Shown here piece after piece: positions 31,698 to 39,488 of a stretch of DNA of 64,000 nucleotides. Position numbers and translations under genes: made by a program. Position 1 is the stretch's first letter, and the number at the start of each line of letters is the position of its first letter. Source of the DNA: Hymenobacter chitinivorans DSM 11115. Its GTDB lineage: Bacteria; Bacteroidota; Bacteroidia; Cytophagales; Hymenobacteraceae. The notes under the pieces were generated by a model. The model had not been told where the DNA came from. It saw only the letters and a list, made by a program, of their open reading frames with translations, and made no database searches. The stretch covers positions 744,001 through 808,000 of the forward strand of contig NZ_PGFA01000001.1 of assembly GCF_002797555.1 (NCBI RefSeq), read 5' to 3'.

Positions 31698-31771
31698 TGC
31701 CTGGGCTGAGAGGCCCCGGCAGGCTTACTGCTGGCGCGGGGTGCTACCAGCCGCCTGGGACCTCACCGCAG

Positions 31772-32551
31772 TTAGCGTGCAGCCGCCTGCAGGAAAGCCA
31801 GGTCGCGAACCAGCTTTTCCTTTTCCAGATTGGCCCGCTGCTGCATTACGGAGCTAACCTGGCTGTCGGAGCTCTGGTCGGCGCCTAAGGTCACGAAATA
31901 GTAGAAGGCAAAGGCCTGCCAATAATACACGGCAATAACGTAGCCCGTGTCGACTTCATCCTCGGCGGCCAGACCGGTTTCCGAGCCGCTGGTACCTACC
32001 GCCGCTTTGGCATCACTCAGGTAGCGCTCCAAATCCTCCTGCTTGCTAAAGTTGTATTTGCTCAGATCCAGCTTCCGCAGCTGGTCGGCGCGGCGGCTAT
32101 GCTGTAGCGCGGGAGAAAACGACAGGATTGCCGTCTTATGCAGCGCGGCGCCTTTGTTCAGGCTAGCCTCGATGCGGTTGAAGTTCTGGGAGGAAATAGC
32201 GGCCTTGAGCTCGGCAAAGTAGCCCGGGTTCTGCTGCTTCACCAGCTGGGTGATGCGCTGCGCCGTTTCCTGCTGCTTTTGCTGCTGCTCGGGGTGCTGA
32301 CGCATATTTTTGGCCATAATTGCGCGCAGCGGCGCGAAGTACGGAATGTGGGCCGCTACGTTGCCCTGCATCAGGAAAATGCCCTGGAACAGCTCCTCGC
32401 CGCTGTAGCTGGCGTTGGCAACGTGGGTAGTCTCGGCCGGAGATGAAGCCGGCGCTACCTGGTCCTTGCTGCAGCTCATCATCAGGGACGTACCCACGGC
32501 TAACAAGCCCAGCGCTTTAAACGAAGTCGATTTACGGAAATAAGAAAGCAT
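31772..32551 (-). CDS. sdpC: SdpC-like toxin precursor lipoprotein 1
   Basis: A 259-residue predicted lipoprotein, last gene of the six-copy array. The leader GLLAVGTSLMMSCSK has its lipobox Cys at residue 27. It then shows the SdpC family start SYSGEELFQGIFLMQGNVA (compare FSGEDYFRGLLFGQGEVG in Bacillus SdpC), a helical middle (QNPGYFAELKAAISSQNFNR), a hydrophobic variable segment at 203-224 (GYVIAVYYWQAFAFYYFVTL) and the conserved tail ANLEKEKLVRDLAFL. The first 29 residues are identical to copy 2, a mark of recent duplication. In Bacillus the equivalent hydrophobic segment is released as the SDP peptide. No Cys pair is present. Confidence 0.85.
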   Translation of the reverse strand: MLSYFRKSTSFKALGLLAVGTSLMMSCSKDQVAPASSPAETTHVANASYSGEELFQGIFLMQGNVAAHIPYFAPLRAIMAKNMRQHPEQQQKQQETAQRITQLVKQQNPGYFAELKAAISSQNFNRIEASLNKGAALHKTAILSFSPALQHSRRADQLRKLDLSKYNFSKQEDLERYLSDAKAAVGTSGSETGLAAEDEVDTGYVIAVYYWQAFAFYYFVTLGADQSSDSQVSSVMQQRANLEKEKLVRDLAFLQAAAR

Positions 32552-32635
32552 AATAGTGGAGCTGAATTAGAATACAGGATAAGTGTAGTTGAATCCGGCC
32601 GGGAACAGCTGGCGCCGCTGCTCCCGGCTGGAAGG

Positions 32636-33427
32636 TTAGTGCTGGGAGCCGGCGAGCAAGGCCAGGTCGCGAACGAGCTTTTCTTTCTCCAGATTAGCCT
32701 GCCGCTGGATTACCTCGCCTACCTGGCTGTCCGAGTTTTGATCAGCCCCAACGTAGAGTACAAGTGGCCAAGCGTAATAATACCAGAAGGCTACATCGAG
32801 AACAATCCCCCCATCTATCACCACACCTTCTTCCAGCTGAGCGGCAACCCCGGCTTCGGTAGCGGCATGGTCGCCGAGATCTTTGGCATCGGACAGGTAC
32901 CGCTCTACGTCGGCCTGCTTACGGAGGTCGTACTTGCTCAGGTCCAGCTGCTTGAGCAATTCTGCCTGGTGCCGGTGCTGGGCACTCGACGACAAAGACA
33001 ACGTCGCCGTCTTGTGCAGGGCGGCCCCTTTGCGCAGCGTCTCCTCAATGCGGCTGAAGTTCTGGGACGCAACGGCGGCCTGGAGCTCGGCAAAATAGCC
33101 GGGATTCTGCTGCTTCACCAGCTGGGTGATGCGCTGCGTCGTTTGCTGCCGTTTTTGCTGTTGCTCAGGGTGCTGGCGCAGGGTCTTGTCCAGAGCCGAG
33201 CGAAACGGAGCAAAGTAAGGAAGCTGGGCTGCGACCCGGCCCTGCATCAGGAAGATGCCCTGGAACAGCTCTTCGCCGGTGTACTGAGCTGACGCTTCGG
33301 TGCTGGCGGCGACGGGCGTGGCGGCGGGCTGCACCTGTTCTTTGCTGCAGCTCATCATCAGGGAGGTACCTACGGCCAGCAGGCCCAGCGCTTTAAATGA
33401 AGTCGATTTACGGAAATAAGAAAGCAT
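32636..33427 (-). CDS. sdpC: SdpC-like toxin precursor lipoprotein 2
   Basis: A 263-residue predicted lipoprotein. Leader and lipobox (MMSCSKEQV) are the same as in copy 1; the conserved block is QYTGEELFQGIFLMQGRVA, followed by the middle QNPGYFAELQAAVASQNFSR. The variable hydrophobic segment at about 201-228 reads GVVIDGGIVLDVAFWYYYAW and on to VLYVGA, quite unlike copy 1, after which identity returns (DSQVGEVIQRQANLEKEKLV). It is 84 bases upstream of copy 1. The pattern of identical flanks with a different core is what would be expected if the core is the active peptide under diversifying selection. Confidence 0.85.
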   Translation of the reverse strand: MLSYFRKSTSFKALGLLAVGTSLMMSCSKEQVQPAATPVAASTEASAQYTGEELFQGIFLMQGRVAAQLPYFAPFRSALDKTLRQHPEQQQKRQQTTQRITQLVKQQNPGYFAELQAAVASQNFSRIEETLRKGAALHKTATLSLSSSAQHRHQAELLKQLDLSKYDLRKQADVERYLSDAKDLGDHAATEAGVAAQLEEGVVIDGGIVLDVAFWYYYAWPLVLYVGADQNSDSQVGEVIQRQANLEKEKLVRDLALLAGSQH

Positions 33428-33517
33428 AGCTAGATAGAATTAAAGAGGGATAAATAAATCGTTAGTTACATATAGTTGGGAGCATAATCGGTTAGCCACG
33501 GCCCCAGCGTGGGTTGG

Positions 33518-34315
33518 CTAGCGCAGGCTGCCGGAAAGGAAGGCCAGGTCCCGGACCAGTTTTTCCTTCTCCAGATCCGCCCGCTTCCGCACTACCTCGC
33601 TGATTTGGGCATTAATTCCCTCTTGCTCATTGCCCAGTACGATGCCCGGATAAGTATCACAGTACCATAGTAGTACGTAGACAATGGCCAATCCATCATC
33701 GATGATAAGTAGCTCGTCCTGAGCCGCAACCCCGCTCTCCGTTCCGGTGCCGGCCACGGCCTGCGACTCCTGCAGGAACCGCTCAAAATCAGCTTGCTTG
33801 GTGAAGTCGTATTTTGCGAAGTCAATCTGCTTAAGCGCATCGTTGCGCTGCTGCTGGTGTTTGCTCAACTGGGTTGCGGATACAACCTGTTGCAGGGCCG
33901 TATGATGCAGGGCGGCACCCTTACGGAGTGCTTGCTCAATCTGGTTGAAGTTCTGAGAAGCAATGGCCTGGCGCAGTTCCGCAAAGTAGCCTGGGTCCAG
34001 GGTACGAACGGCGGCCACTAGGCGGGCCGCTATAACTTGGCGTTTTAGCTGCTGCTCGGGGTGCTGCTTGCGGGAGCCCAAGGCTTTGCGGGTTGCCTCA
34101 AAAGAGGGAATCTGGGCTGCGACCCGGCCCTGCATCAGAAAGATGCCCTGGAACAGCTCCTCGCCGCTGTAGCTGGCCGAAGCCACTTGGCTGGTAGCGG
34201 TAGGGGCCGAAGCCGGCCGTACCTGTTCTTTGCTGCAGCTCATCATCAGGGACGTACCCACGGCCAACAGGCTCAGGGCCTTCAGCGAAGTCGATTTACG
34301 GAAAGTGGCGAGCAT
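33518..34315 (-). CDS. sdpC: SdpC-like toxin precursor lipoprotein 3
   Basis: A 265-residue predicted lipoprotein with leader LSLLAVGTSLMMSCSKEQVR. Conserved block SYSGEELFQGIFLMQGRVAA, middle LDPGYFAELRQAIASQNFNQ, and the variable segment at about 201-228 reading ELLIIDDGLAIVYVLLWYCD then TYPGIVLG; this one has a single Cys and a Pro. The tail RADLEKEKLVRDLAFLSGSL is shared with copies 1 and 2. Spacing to copy 2 is 90 bases. Copies 1 to 3 form the most closely related subgroup. Confidence 0.85.
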   Translation of the reverse strand: MLATFRKSTSLKALSLLAVGTSLMMSCSKEQVRPASAPTATSQVASASYSGEELFQGIFLMQGRVAAQIPSFEATRKALGSRKQHPEQQLKRQVIAARLVAAVRTLDPGYFAELRQAIASQNFNQIEQALRKGAALHHTALQQVVSATQLSKHQQQRNDALKQIDFAKYDFTKQADFERFLQESQAVAGTGTESGVAAQDELLIIDDGLAIVYVLLWYCDTYPGIVLGNEQEGINAQISEVVRKRADLEKEKLVRDLAFLSGSLR

Positions 34316-34443
34316 AATCGAAATAGAATAAATGGATAGCTAAAACAAGGATAGGTATAAGGTAGCTGGTCCCAAGACCCGTGGAAAGCTCCTGCTTAGT
34401 GGAAGCCGGCCGCCTCCCACGGGTTCCTAGGTAATTGGACGGC

Positions 34444-35244
34444 CTAGTTCAGGCTCAGGGCAATTTCTTTGATGAACTGCTCTTTTTCCAGGTTGCCGGG
34501 GCCGTCGGTGGCATCGGTGCCGGCGGGGCGCCACAGCAGGGCGGCGGCGTAGACGGCCACCGTGGCTACCACGGCCACGTTCACGACGGCTACGGCTTCC
34601 CATACCACGGCGGCCACGACGGCGGCCACGGTCAGGCACATTTCCAGCTCATCCTGCTGCATCAGCGAAGCTTCGTCGCCGGTGCCCGATTCGGCCAGCT
34701 TCTGCTTGGCATCCTGCATAAACTGCGTGACGCTGGCTTCCTGCTTGAAGTCGTACTTGGTCAGGTCCATCGACTCCACCAGGGCCTTGCGCTCCTGCAC
34801 CGCTCCGGTCGAGCGGCCGCCCAGGGCCGCGGCCTGAATCAGCATGCCGCCTTTGCGCATCGTGACGTCAATCTTGGCGAAGTCCTGCGAGGCTACGGCC
34901 GCTTTCAGCTCGTCGAAGTAGTTGGGGTCCAGCTTGCGGACCAGTGCCACGAGGTAGTTGTTGCCTTTCAGGCGGTTCTGCACGTAGTTGGGGTCGCTCT
35001 TGGCGGCTTTTTCCATGGCCAGGCGGAACGCGTCAAGGGTGTGCAGCTTGGTGGCAATTTTGCCTTCCATCAGGAAGATGCCGCGGAACAAGGTCTCGCC
35101 CGAAACGCTGGCTTGGACGGAGCTGCTGGCCGCCGGGGCCGGAGCCTGCAGCTCATCTTTCGAGCAGCTTACGGCCAGGAAAGAGGTGAGGCCGAGCATC
35201 ATGGCAGCCTTCGAAATACCGGAATTGCGAATGTAGGTAAACAT
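34444..35244 (-). CDS. sdpC: SdpC-like toxin precursor lipoprotein 4
   Basis: A 266-residue predicted lipoprotein with leader MMLGLTSFLAVSCSKDEL. The family block is diverged (VSGETLFRGIFLMEGKIATK), and the middle has LDPNYFDELKAAVASQDFAK. Its variable segment at about 203-238 is the longest, almost pure Ala/Val (CLTVAAVVAAVVWEAVAVVN, VAVVATVAVYAAALLW), and in composition is closest to the Bacillus SDP peptide. A single Cys starts it. The tail is GNLEKEQFIKEIALSLN. Codon use in the segment is still GC-rich, so it is not a recent foreign insert. It is 128 bases upstream of copy 3. Confidence 0.85.
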   Translation of the reverse strand: MFTYIRNSGISKAAMMLGLTSFLAVSCSKDELQAPAPAASSSVQASVSGETLFRGIFLMEGKIATKLHTLDAFRLAMEKAAKSDPNYVQNRLKGNNYLVALVRKLDPNYFDELKAAVASQDFAKIDVTMRKGGMLIQAAALGGRSTGAVQERKALVESMDLTKYDFKQEASVTQFMQDAKQKLAESGTGDEASLMQQDELEMCLTVAAVVAAVVWEAVAVVNVAVVATVAVYAAALLWRPAGTDATDGPGNLEKEQFIKEIALSLN

Positions 35245-35363
35245 AAAAATAGAGGGTAGAAGGTAGAAAAATGTGAAAAGTGAAGAGTGAAAAAGTGAAT
35301 AAGCTAGGGTTAGATTATGCCGGCTGTTTGCTGCCCGCAGAGGCCAGGCGGCGCGGCGGGCGT

Positions 35364-36140
35364 TTAGTTTAAGTTGAGGGCGAGCTGCTTGATGAGCATT
35401 TCTGCCTCCAGCTTACTTTCGCCCGACTGATCGGCGACGTACTCGAAGAAGGCGTGAGCCACCTCGGCAATGAAGACCGACACGCTCTGGTAGGCGATAT
35501 AGTCGCCGGACTGGTACACCATCACGAACGAAGCTTCAATCTGCTCCATCACGGGCGCTACGTCCTGGCCGGCGGCGGTCAAGGCTTGCTTGGCGTCCTG
35601 GGTGTAGCGGGCAATGTCCTGCTCCTTGCTAAAGTCGTAGCGCTTCATATCCAGGGACTGCAGCACGCGCTTGCGTTGCAGGTAAGTCTGCTTTTGCGTG
35701 TCAGAGGTGAAAGCGTTAAGTGTTACGGCTTCGTTCAGAGTCGTGCCCAACCGGATAGCGGCCGTGATTCGCTCGAAGTTCTGGGACTTAATAGCCTGCT
35801 GGAGCTTGTCGAAATACGTGGGGTCCAGGCGGCGGACGGCTTCCACGATATGGTCGATATTGCGGTGGCGGACGGCAGCCAGGCCCGGGTGCAGCTGAAT
35901 CTGCTTGCGAATGGTGGTGCGGTACGAGTCGAAGGCCGGTACCTTGGCCGCTACCTCGCCTTCGAAGAAGAAGATGCCGCGGAACAGTTCCTCGCCGGTG
36001 TAGTCCTGGGTTTTGTGCTGGGCTACGGCCGGAGCCGGGGTGGCCTGATCTTCTTTGCTGCAGCTGGCCAGCACGGCCGTGCCCGCCAGGAATAAGCTCA
36101 GCGTACCGAGCGAAACAGAGTTACGAATAGAGCTAAGCAT
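35364..36140 (-). CDS. sdpC: SdpC-like toxin precursor lipoprotein 5
   Basis: A 258-residue predicted lipoprotein; the ATG at 36140 gives MLSSIRNSVSLGTLSLFLAG and a lipobox VLASCSK. An ATG 31 codons upstream at 36233 would add a non-signal stretch and is rejected. Family block DYTGEELFRGIFFFEGEVAA, middle LDPTYFDKLQQAIKSQNFER. The variable segment at about 205-236 (FVMVYQSGDYIAYQSVSVFI then AEVAHAFFEYVA) is amphipathic rather than strongly hydrophobic. The tail SKLEAEMLIKQLALNLN is shared with copy 6. It is 119 bases upstream of copy 4. Confidence 0.84.
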   Translation of the reverse strand: MLSSIRNSVSLGTLSLFLAGTAVLASCSKEDQATPAPAVAQHKTQDYTGEELFRGIFFFEGEVAAKVPAFDSYRTTIRKQIQLHPGLAAVRHRNIDHIVEAVRRLDPTYFDKLQQAIKSQNFERITAAIRLGTTLNEAVTLNAFTSDTQKQTYLQRKRVLQSLDMKRYDFSKEQDIARYTQDAKQALTAAGQDVAPVMEQIEASFVMVYQSGDYIAYQSVSVFIAEVAHAFFEYVADQSGESKLEAEMLIKQLALNLN

Positions 36141-36291
36141 TTTACGTAGGGGATAAAAAGTATAAGATGAAAATAGATAAGGTGAAGTATAGCGTGGCCG
36201 CACCGCTGGCGAGCAAGAACCGCTCGGTAGCACTAGCGGCGTAGGGCTACGCGGCTAAGCGGAAGGGGCAGGCTACTACCCGCGGCCGGGC

Positions 36292-37071
36292 TTAGTTAAG
36301 GTTGTCGGCCAGCTCCTTGATAAGCAGTTCCATTTCCAGCTGGCTGGTGCCCGATTGATCGGCCAGCTGCTCAAACCAGGCGTGGACGCTCTCGGCAATG
36401 ACCACCGAGGAGTACTGGTAGGCAAAGACGTCGGTTTGCTGATAAACGAAGGCGTATTCCACCTCGTCTTGGATGGGCTGACTCGACTCGTAGCCCGCCT
36501 CGGTCAGGGCCTGCTTGGAGTCCTGCACGAAGCGCTTGAGGTCCTGCTCTTTTTTGAAATCGTACGCGGCCATGTTCAGCGACTGAATCACCTGCCGGCG
36601 CTGCAAAAACGCCTGCTTTTCTTCGGGGGAGGTCAGGGTGGCCAGCGCGGCGGCTTCGTTCAGAGCCGTACCCTTGCGAATGACCCCTTTGATGCGTTCA
36701 AAGTTCTCGGACTGGATGGCCTGCTTGAGCTCGATGAAGTACGTGGGGTAAATGCTGCGTACACCTTTCACCAGCGCATCCACGGTGTGGGCCCGCTTCA
36801 CGAGTACCTCGTGGTGCTGGGTGCCGGCCCGGCGAATCGTGGCCCGGTAGGCGTCGAAGGACGGAATTTGCTCGGCTACGCGGCCTTCGAAGAAGAAAAT
36901 GCCCCGGAACAGCTCCTCCCCCGAGTAATCAACTTTTTCCTGCTGCGACTTGGCAGTGGGAGCGTCGGGCGCAATTACTTCGTTGGGGCCGCAGCTCGGA
37001 GCCAGCAAGCTGACGGCGGTTATCAAGCCCAGGGTTTTGAGCGAGGACAGTGAATACACGGGTGGTGCCAT
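36292..37071 (-). CDS. sdpC: SdpC-like toxin precursor lipoprotein 6 (first in the array)
   Basis: A 259-residue predicted lipoprotein and the most upstream gene of the array. The leader SLKTLGLITAVSLLAPSCGP has its lipobox Cys at about residue 27. Family block DYSGEELFRGIFFFEGRVAE, middle IYPTYFIELKQAIQSENFER. The variable segment at about 206-237 (YAFVYQQTDVFAYQYSSVVI then AESVHAWFEQLA) resembles copy 5, and the tail SQLEMELLIKELADNLN is conserved. Copies 5 and 6 thus form a second subgroup. The 197 bases between its start and the divergent glycosyltransferase should hold the array promoter; a weak TAAGCTTG box lies at 37130-37137 on the minus strand. Confidence 0.84.
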   Translation of the reverse strand: MAPPVYSLSSLKTLGLITAVSLLAPSCGPNEVIAPDAPTAKSQQEKVDYSGEELFRGIFFFEGRVAEQIPSFDAYRATIRRAGTQHHEVLVKRAHTVDALVKGVRSIYPTYFIELKQAIQSENFERIKGVIRKGTALNEAAALATLTSPEEKQAFLQRRQVIQSLNMAAYDFKKEQDLKRFVQDSKQALTEAGYESSQPIQDEVEYAFVYQQTDVFAYQYSSVVIAESVHAWFEQLADQSGTSQLEMELLIKELADNLN

Positions 37072-37228
37072 GCTGAATAAGAGATAAGATAAAACAAGAG
37101 GATAAGGCTGGTAACTCTGACTTCGATAGCAAGCTTACGGCACTGATTCTTAACCACCATGCTTATGGGATATACTCCAGGATTGTAAGGACCAACGGGC
37201 CGTTGCGCCGGGATACAGCGTAAGTGCG

Positions 37229-37236
37229 TAACTTTC
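37229..37236 (+). promoter_or_regulatory. Probable -7 box for the glycosyltransferase gene
   Basis: TAACTTTC differs from TAnnTTTG in the last base only. If used, transcription starts near 37241, which excludes the GTG at 37224 and supports the GTG at 37269 as the start codon. Confidence 0.4.
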
Positions 37237-37268
37237 GCCGCCCCAATCCGCTGCCCTTTTTGCACTCC

Positions 37269-39266
37269 GTGAAGCTGTCCATCGTCATTGTTAATTACAA
37301 CGTCTGCTATTTTCTGGAGCAGGCCCTGTTGTCGGTGCGGCGGGCAGTGGAGAAACTCGGGGCCCCGGCCGAAGTCTTCGTCGTCGACAACAACTCCGTG
37401 GACGGCTCGGTGGCCATGGTGCGGGAGCGGTTTCCGGAAGTTATTCTGATTGAGAATAAGGACAATCCCGGCTTTTCGAAGGCCAACAACCAGGCCATGC
37501 GCGTGGCCCGGGGCGAGTATATTCTGCTGCTCAACCCCGATACGGTGGTGGAGGAAGACACCTTCCGGGCCTGCTGCGACTTTATGGACCAGCACCCCGA
37601 CGGTGGGGGCCTGGGCGTGAAAATGCTCGACGGGCAAGGCAAGTTTCTGCCCGAAAGCAAGCGGGGGCTGCCCACGCCGGCGGTGGCTTTCTATAAGATT
37701 TTCGGGCTGGCCAGCCTGTTTCCCAAGTCGCGCACGTTTGGGCAATACCACCTGGGCTACCTCGACAAGGACCAGGCCCACGAAATTGAAGTGCTCAGCG
37801 GAGCCTTTATGCTCATGCGCCGCACCGCCCTCGACCAGGTGGGCCTCCTCGACGAGGACTACTTCATGTACGGCGAGGACATTGACCTCTCGTACCGCCT
37901 AACCCAGGGCGGCTGGAAAAACTACTATTTCCCCGGCACCCGCATCATTCACTACAAGGGCGAGAGCACCAAGCGTACCAGCGTCAACTACGTGTTTGTG
38001 TTTTACCGGGCCATGGTGATTTTTGCCCGCAAACACTTTGCTCCCGAGCGCGCCGGTACGTTTTCGTTGCTCATCAACCTGGCCATCTGGCTGCGGGCGG
38101 GCATGGCCGTGGCCCAGCGCCTGCTGCTGCAGGCCGCCCCGGTGCTGCTCGACGCGGGCCTGATCTACGGGGGTATGTACTTTCTGAAATCCTACTGGGA
38201 GCAGAACCACAAGTACGTGCGCACCGACTACCCGCCCGAGTTTATGCTGGTGGCCGTGCCGGCCTACATCGTGGTGTGGCTCACCTCGGCCTTCTTCAGC
38301 GGGGCTTACGACCAGCCCACCAAAACCGGCCGCATCGTGCGCGGTATCTTCGTGGGTACGGTCCTGATTTCGGCCTTTTCCAACTTCCTCGACGCCTACC
38401 GCTTTTCCAAGGCCCTCATTATCCTGGGCGGGGCCTGGAGCATTGCCGCCATGGTGGGCCGCCGCTTGGCGTTTCACTTCTACCGCTACCGCGACCTTCG
38501 CCTGAACGAGCGGCGCCAGAAAAACGTGGCCATCGTGGGCTCGGCCCAGGAAAGCGGCCGGGTGCGCCGCCTGCTCGAAACGGCCGCCGTCCAGGCCCGC
38601 ATCATCGGCTACGTCACGCCCGCCGCCGAGGTCGTAAGCCCTACTTCACCAACTCACCACTTCACTCATTCACCGGACGACCCGCTGGGGGAAGTCCGGC
38701 AGCTCGACGATATTATCCGCATCTACGACCTGGATGAGCTGATTTTCTGCGGTAAGGACCTCTCCGCCAGCCAGATTATTGCCCTCATGGTGAGCCTGCC
38801 CCAGGACCCGCCGGTGGCCTACAAGATTCTGCCCGAGGACAGCCAGTATATCATCGGCAGCTCCTCGAAAGACTCGCCCGGCGACTACTACGCCCTCGAC
38901 ATTGCCCTGAACCTCTACCAGCCCCAGCTGGCCCGCACCAAGCGCGTTTTCGACGTGCTGCTGAGTGTGCTGCTGCTGGCCGGGGCTCCGCTGCTGATTT
39001 GGGCGCAGAAGGAGAAAGTCGGGTTCTTGCGCAACTGCCTGCGCGTGCTGGGCGGGGCCGCCACCTGGGTGGGTCTGCGCCACGCCGTGGGGCCGCGCCG
39101 CACGGCCCGCGCCATCCTCTCGCCCGCCGATGCTGCCCACGCTTCCGCGGCGCTGCCCGAAGCTACGCGCCGCCGCCTGGAGCTGCTCTACGCCAAAGAC
39201 TACGAGTCCTCGATGGACGTGAGCATTCTGCTGCGCTGCCTGCGCGAACTGGGCCGGCAAAGGTAA
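37269..39266 (+). CDS. GT2 glycosyltransferase fused to membrane and nucleotide-binding-like domains
   Basis: A 665-residue multidomain protein. Residues 1-230 form a GT2 family transferase: MKLSIVIVNYN, then VFVVDNNSVDGS, KDNPGFSKANNQAMRV, the metal site LLNPDTVV and a late EDIDLSYRL. Hydrophobic segments near 265-385 follow, then a Rossmann-like region (NVAIVGSAQESGRVRRLLET) and a C-terminal part that starts like a polyprenyl-phosphate sugar transferase (TKRVFDVLLSVLLLAGAPLL) but lacks its catalytic core. It likely builds a surface polysaccharide at the inner membrane. A simple-sequence insert (residues about 458-470) interrupts the Rossmann-like region. GTG is the likely start. Confidence 0.85.
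   Translation: MKLSIVIVNYNVCYFLEQALLSVRRAVEKLGAPAEVFVVDNNSVDGSVAMVRERFPEVILIENKDNPGFSKANNQAMRVARGEYILLLNPDTVVEEDTFRACCDFMDQHPDGGGLGVKMLDGQGKFLPESKRGLPTPAVAFYKIFGLASLFPKSRTFGQYHLGYLDKDQAHEIEVLSGAFMLMRRTALDQVGLLDEDYFMYGEDIDLSYRLTQGGWKNYYFPGTRIIHYKGESTKRTSVNYVFVFYRAMVIFARKHFAPERAGTFSLLINLAIWLRAGMAVAQRLLLQAAPVLLDAGLIYGGMYFLKSYWEQNHKYVRTDYPPEFMLVAVPAYIVVWLTSAFFSGAYDQPTKTGRIVRGIFVGTVLISAFSNFLDAYRFSKALIILGGAWSIAAMVGRRLAFHFYRYRDLRLNERRQKNVAIVGSAQESGRVRRLLETAAVQARIIGYVTPAAEVVSPTSPTHHFTHSPDDPLGEVRQLDDIIRIYDLDELIFCGKDLSASQIIALMVSLPQDPPVAYKILPEDSQYIIGSSSKDSPGDYYALDIALNLYQPQLARTKRVFDVLLSVLLLAGAPLLIWAQKEKVGFLRNCLRVLGGAATWVGLRHAVGPRRTARAILSPADAAHASAALPEATRRRLELLYAKDYESSMDVSILLRCLRELGRQR
38640..38676 (+). 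repeat. Intergenic-type simple repeat inside the glycosyltransferase frame
   Basis: The bases CTTCACCAACTCACCACTTC and ACTCATTCACC look exactly like the simple repeats found between genes at 7830-7871 and 46048-46085. Here they are in frame and code for SPTSPTHHFTHS between two otherwise Rossmann-like stretches (GYVTPAAEV and GEVRQLDDIIRIYDLDELIF). Confidence 0.6.
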
Positions 39267-39307
39267 GCTGCCCGCCCTTGACCACTGCTTAGGCTTCCTT
39301 TTAGCTT

Positions 39308-39355
39308 CAAACAATTCTGCCCAAACAATTTAAATTGTTTGGGCAGAATTGTTTG
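39308..39355. terminator. Perfect 48-bp palindrome, likely terminator of the glycosyltransferase gene
   Basis: CAAACAATTCTGCCCAAACA plus ATTT is followed at once by its exact complement, a 24-bp stem without a loop. It lies 41 bases after the stop codon. T runs are weak (AATTGTTTG), so it could also be a protein site or cruciform. Confidence 0.6.
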
Positions 39356-39455
39356 AAATACGGCTCCTCTCATTTTGCCGGCAAAACCAAGGTGTAGCTG
39401 GCTGGTTATGGCCCAGGGTCAAAGGAGTAGGCCGGCGGGAGCCGCCGTAAATCCG

Positions 39456-39463
39456 TACTTTTG
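39456..39463 (+). promoter_or_regulatory. -7 box for the aminotransferase gene
   Basis: TACTTTTG matches TAnnTTTG; the ATG follows 26 bases later at 39489. Confidence 0.6.
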
Positions 39464-39488
39464 CCGGCCCCACCCCAACCCGTTTCTT

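Noticed and set aside
37072..37268. An SdpI/SdpR immunity gene in the flank of the array
   Set aside because: No open frame in the gap, and the next gene is a glycosyltransferase; nothing resembling SdpI helices nearby.
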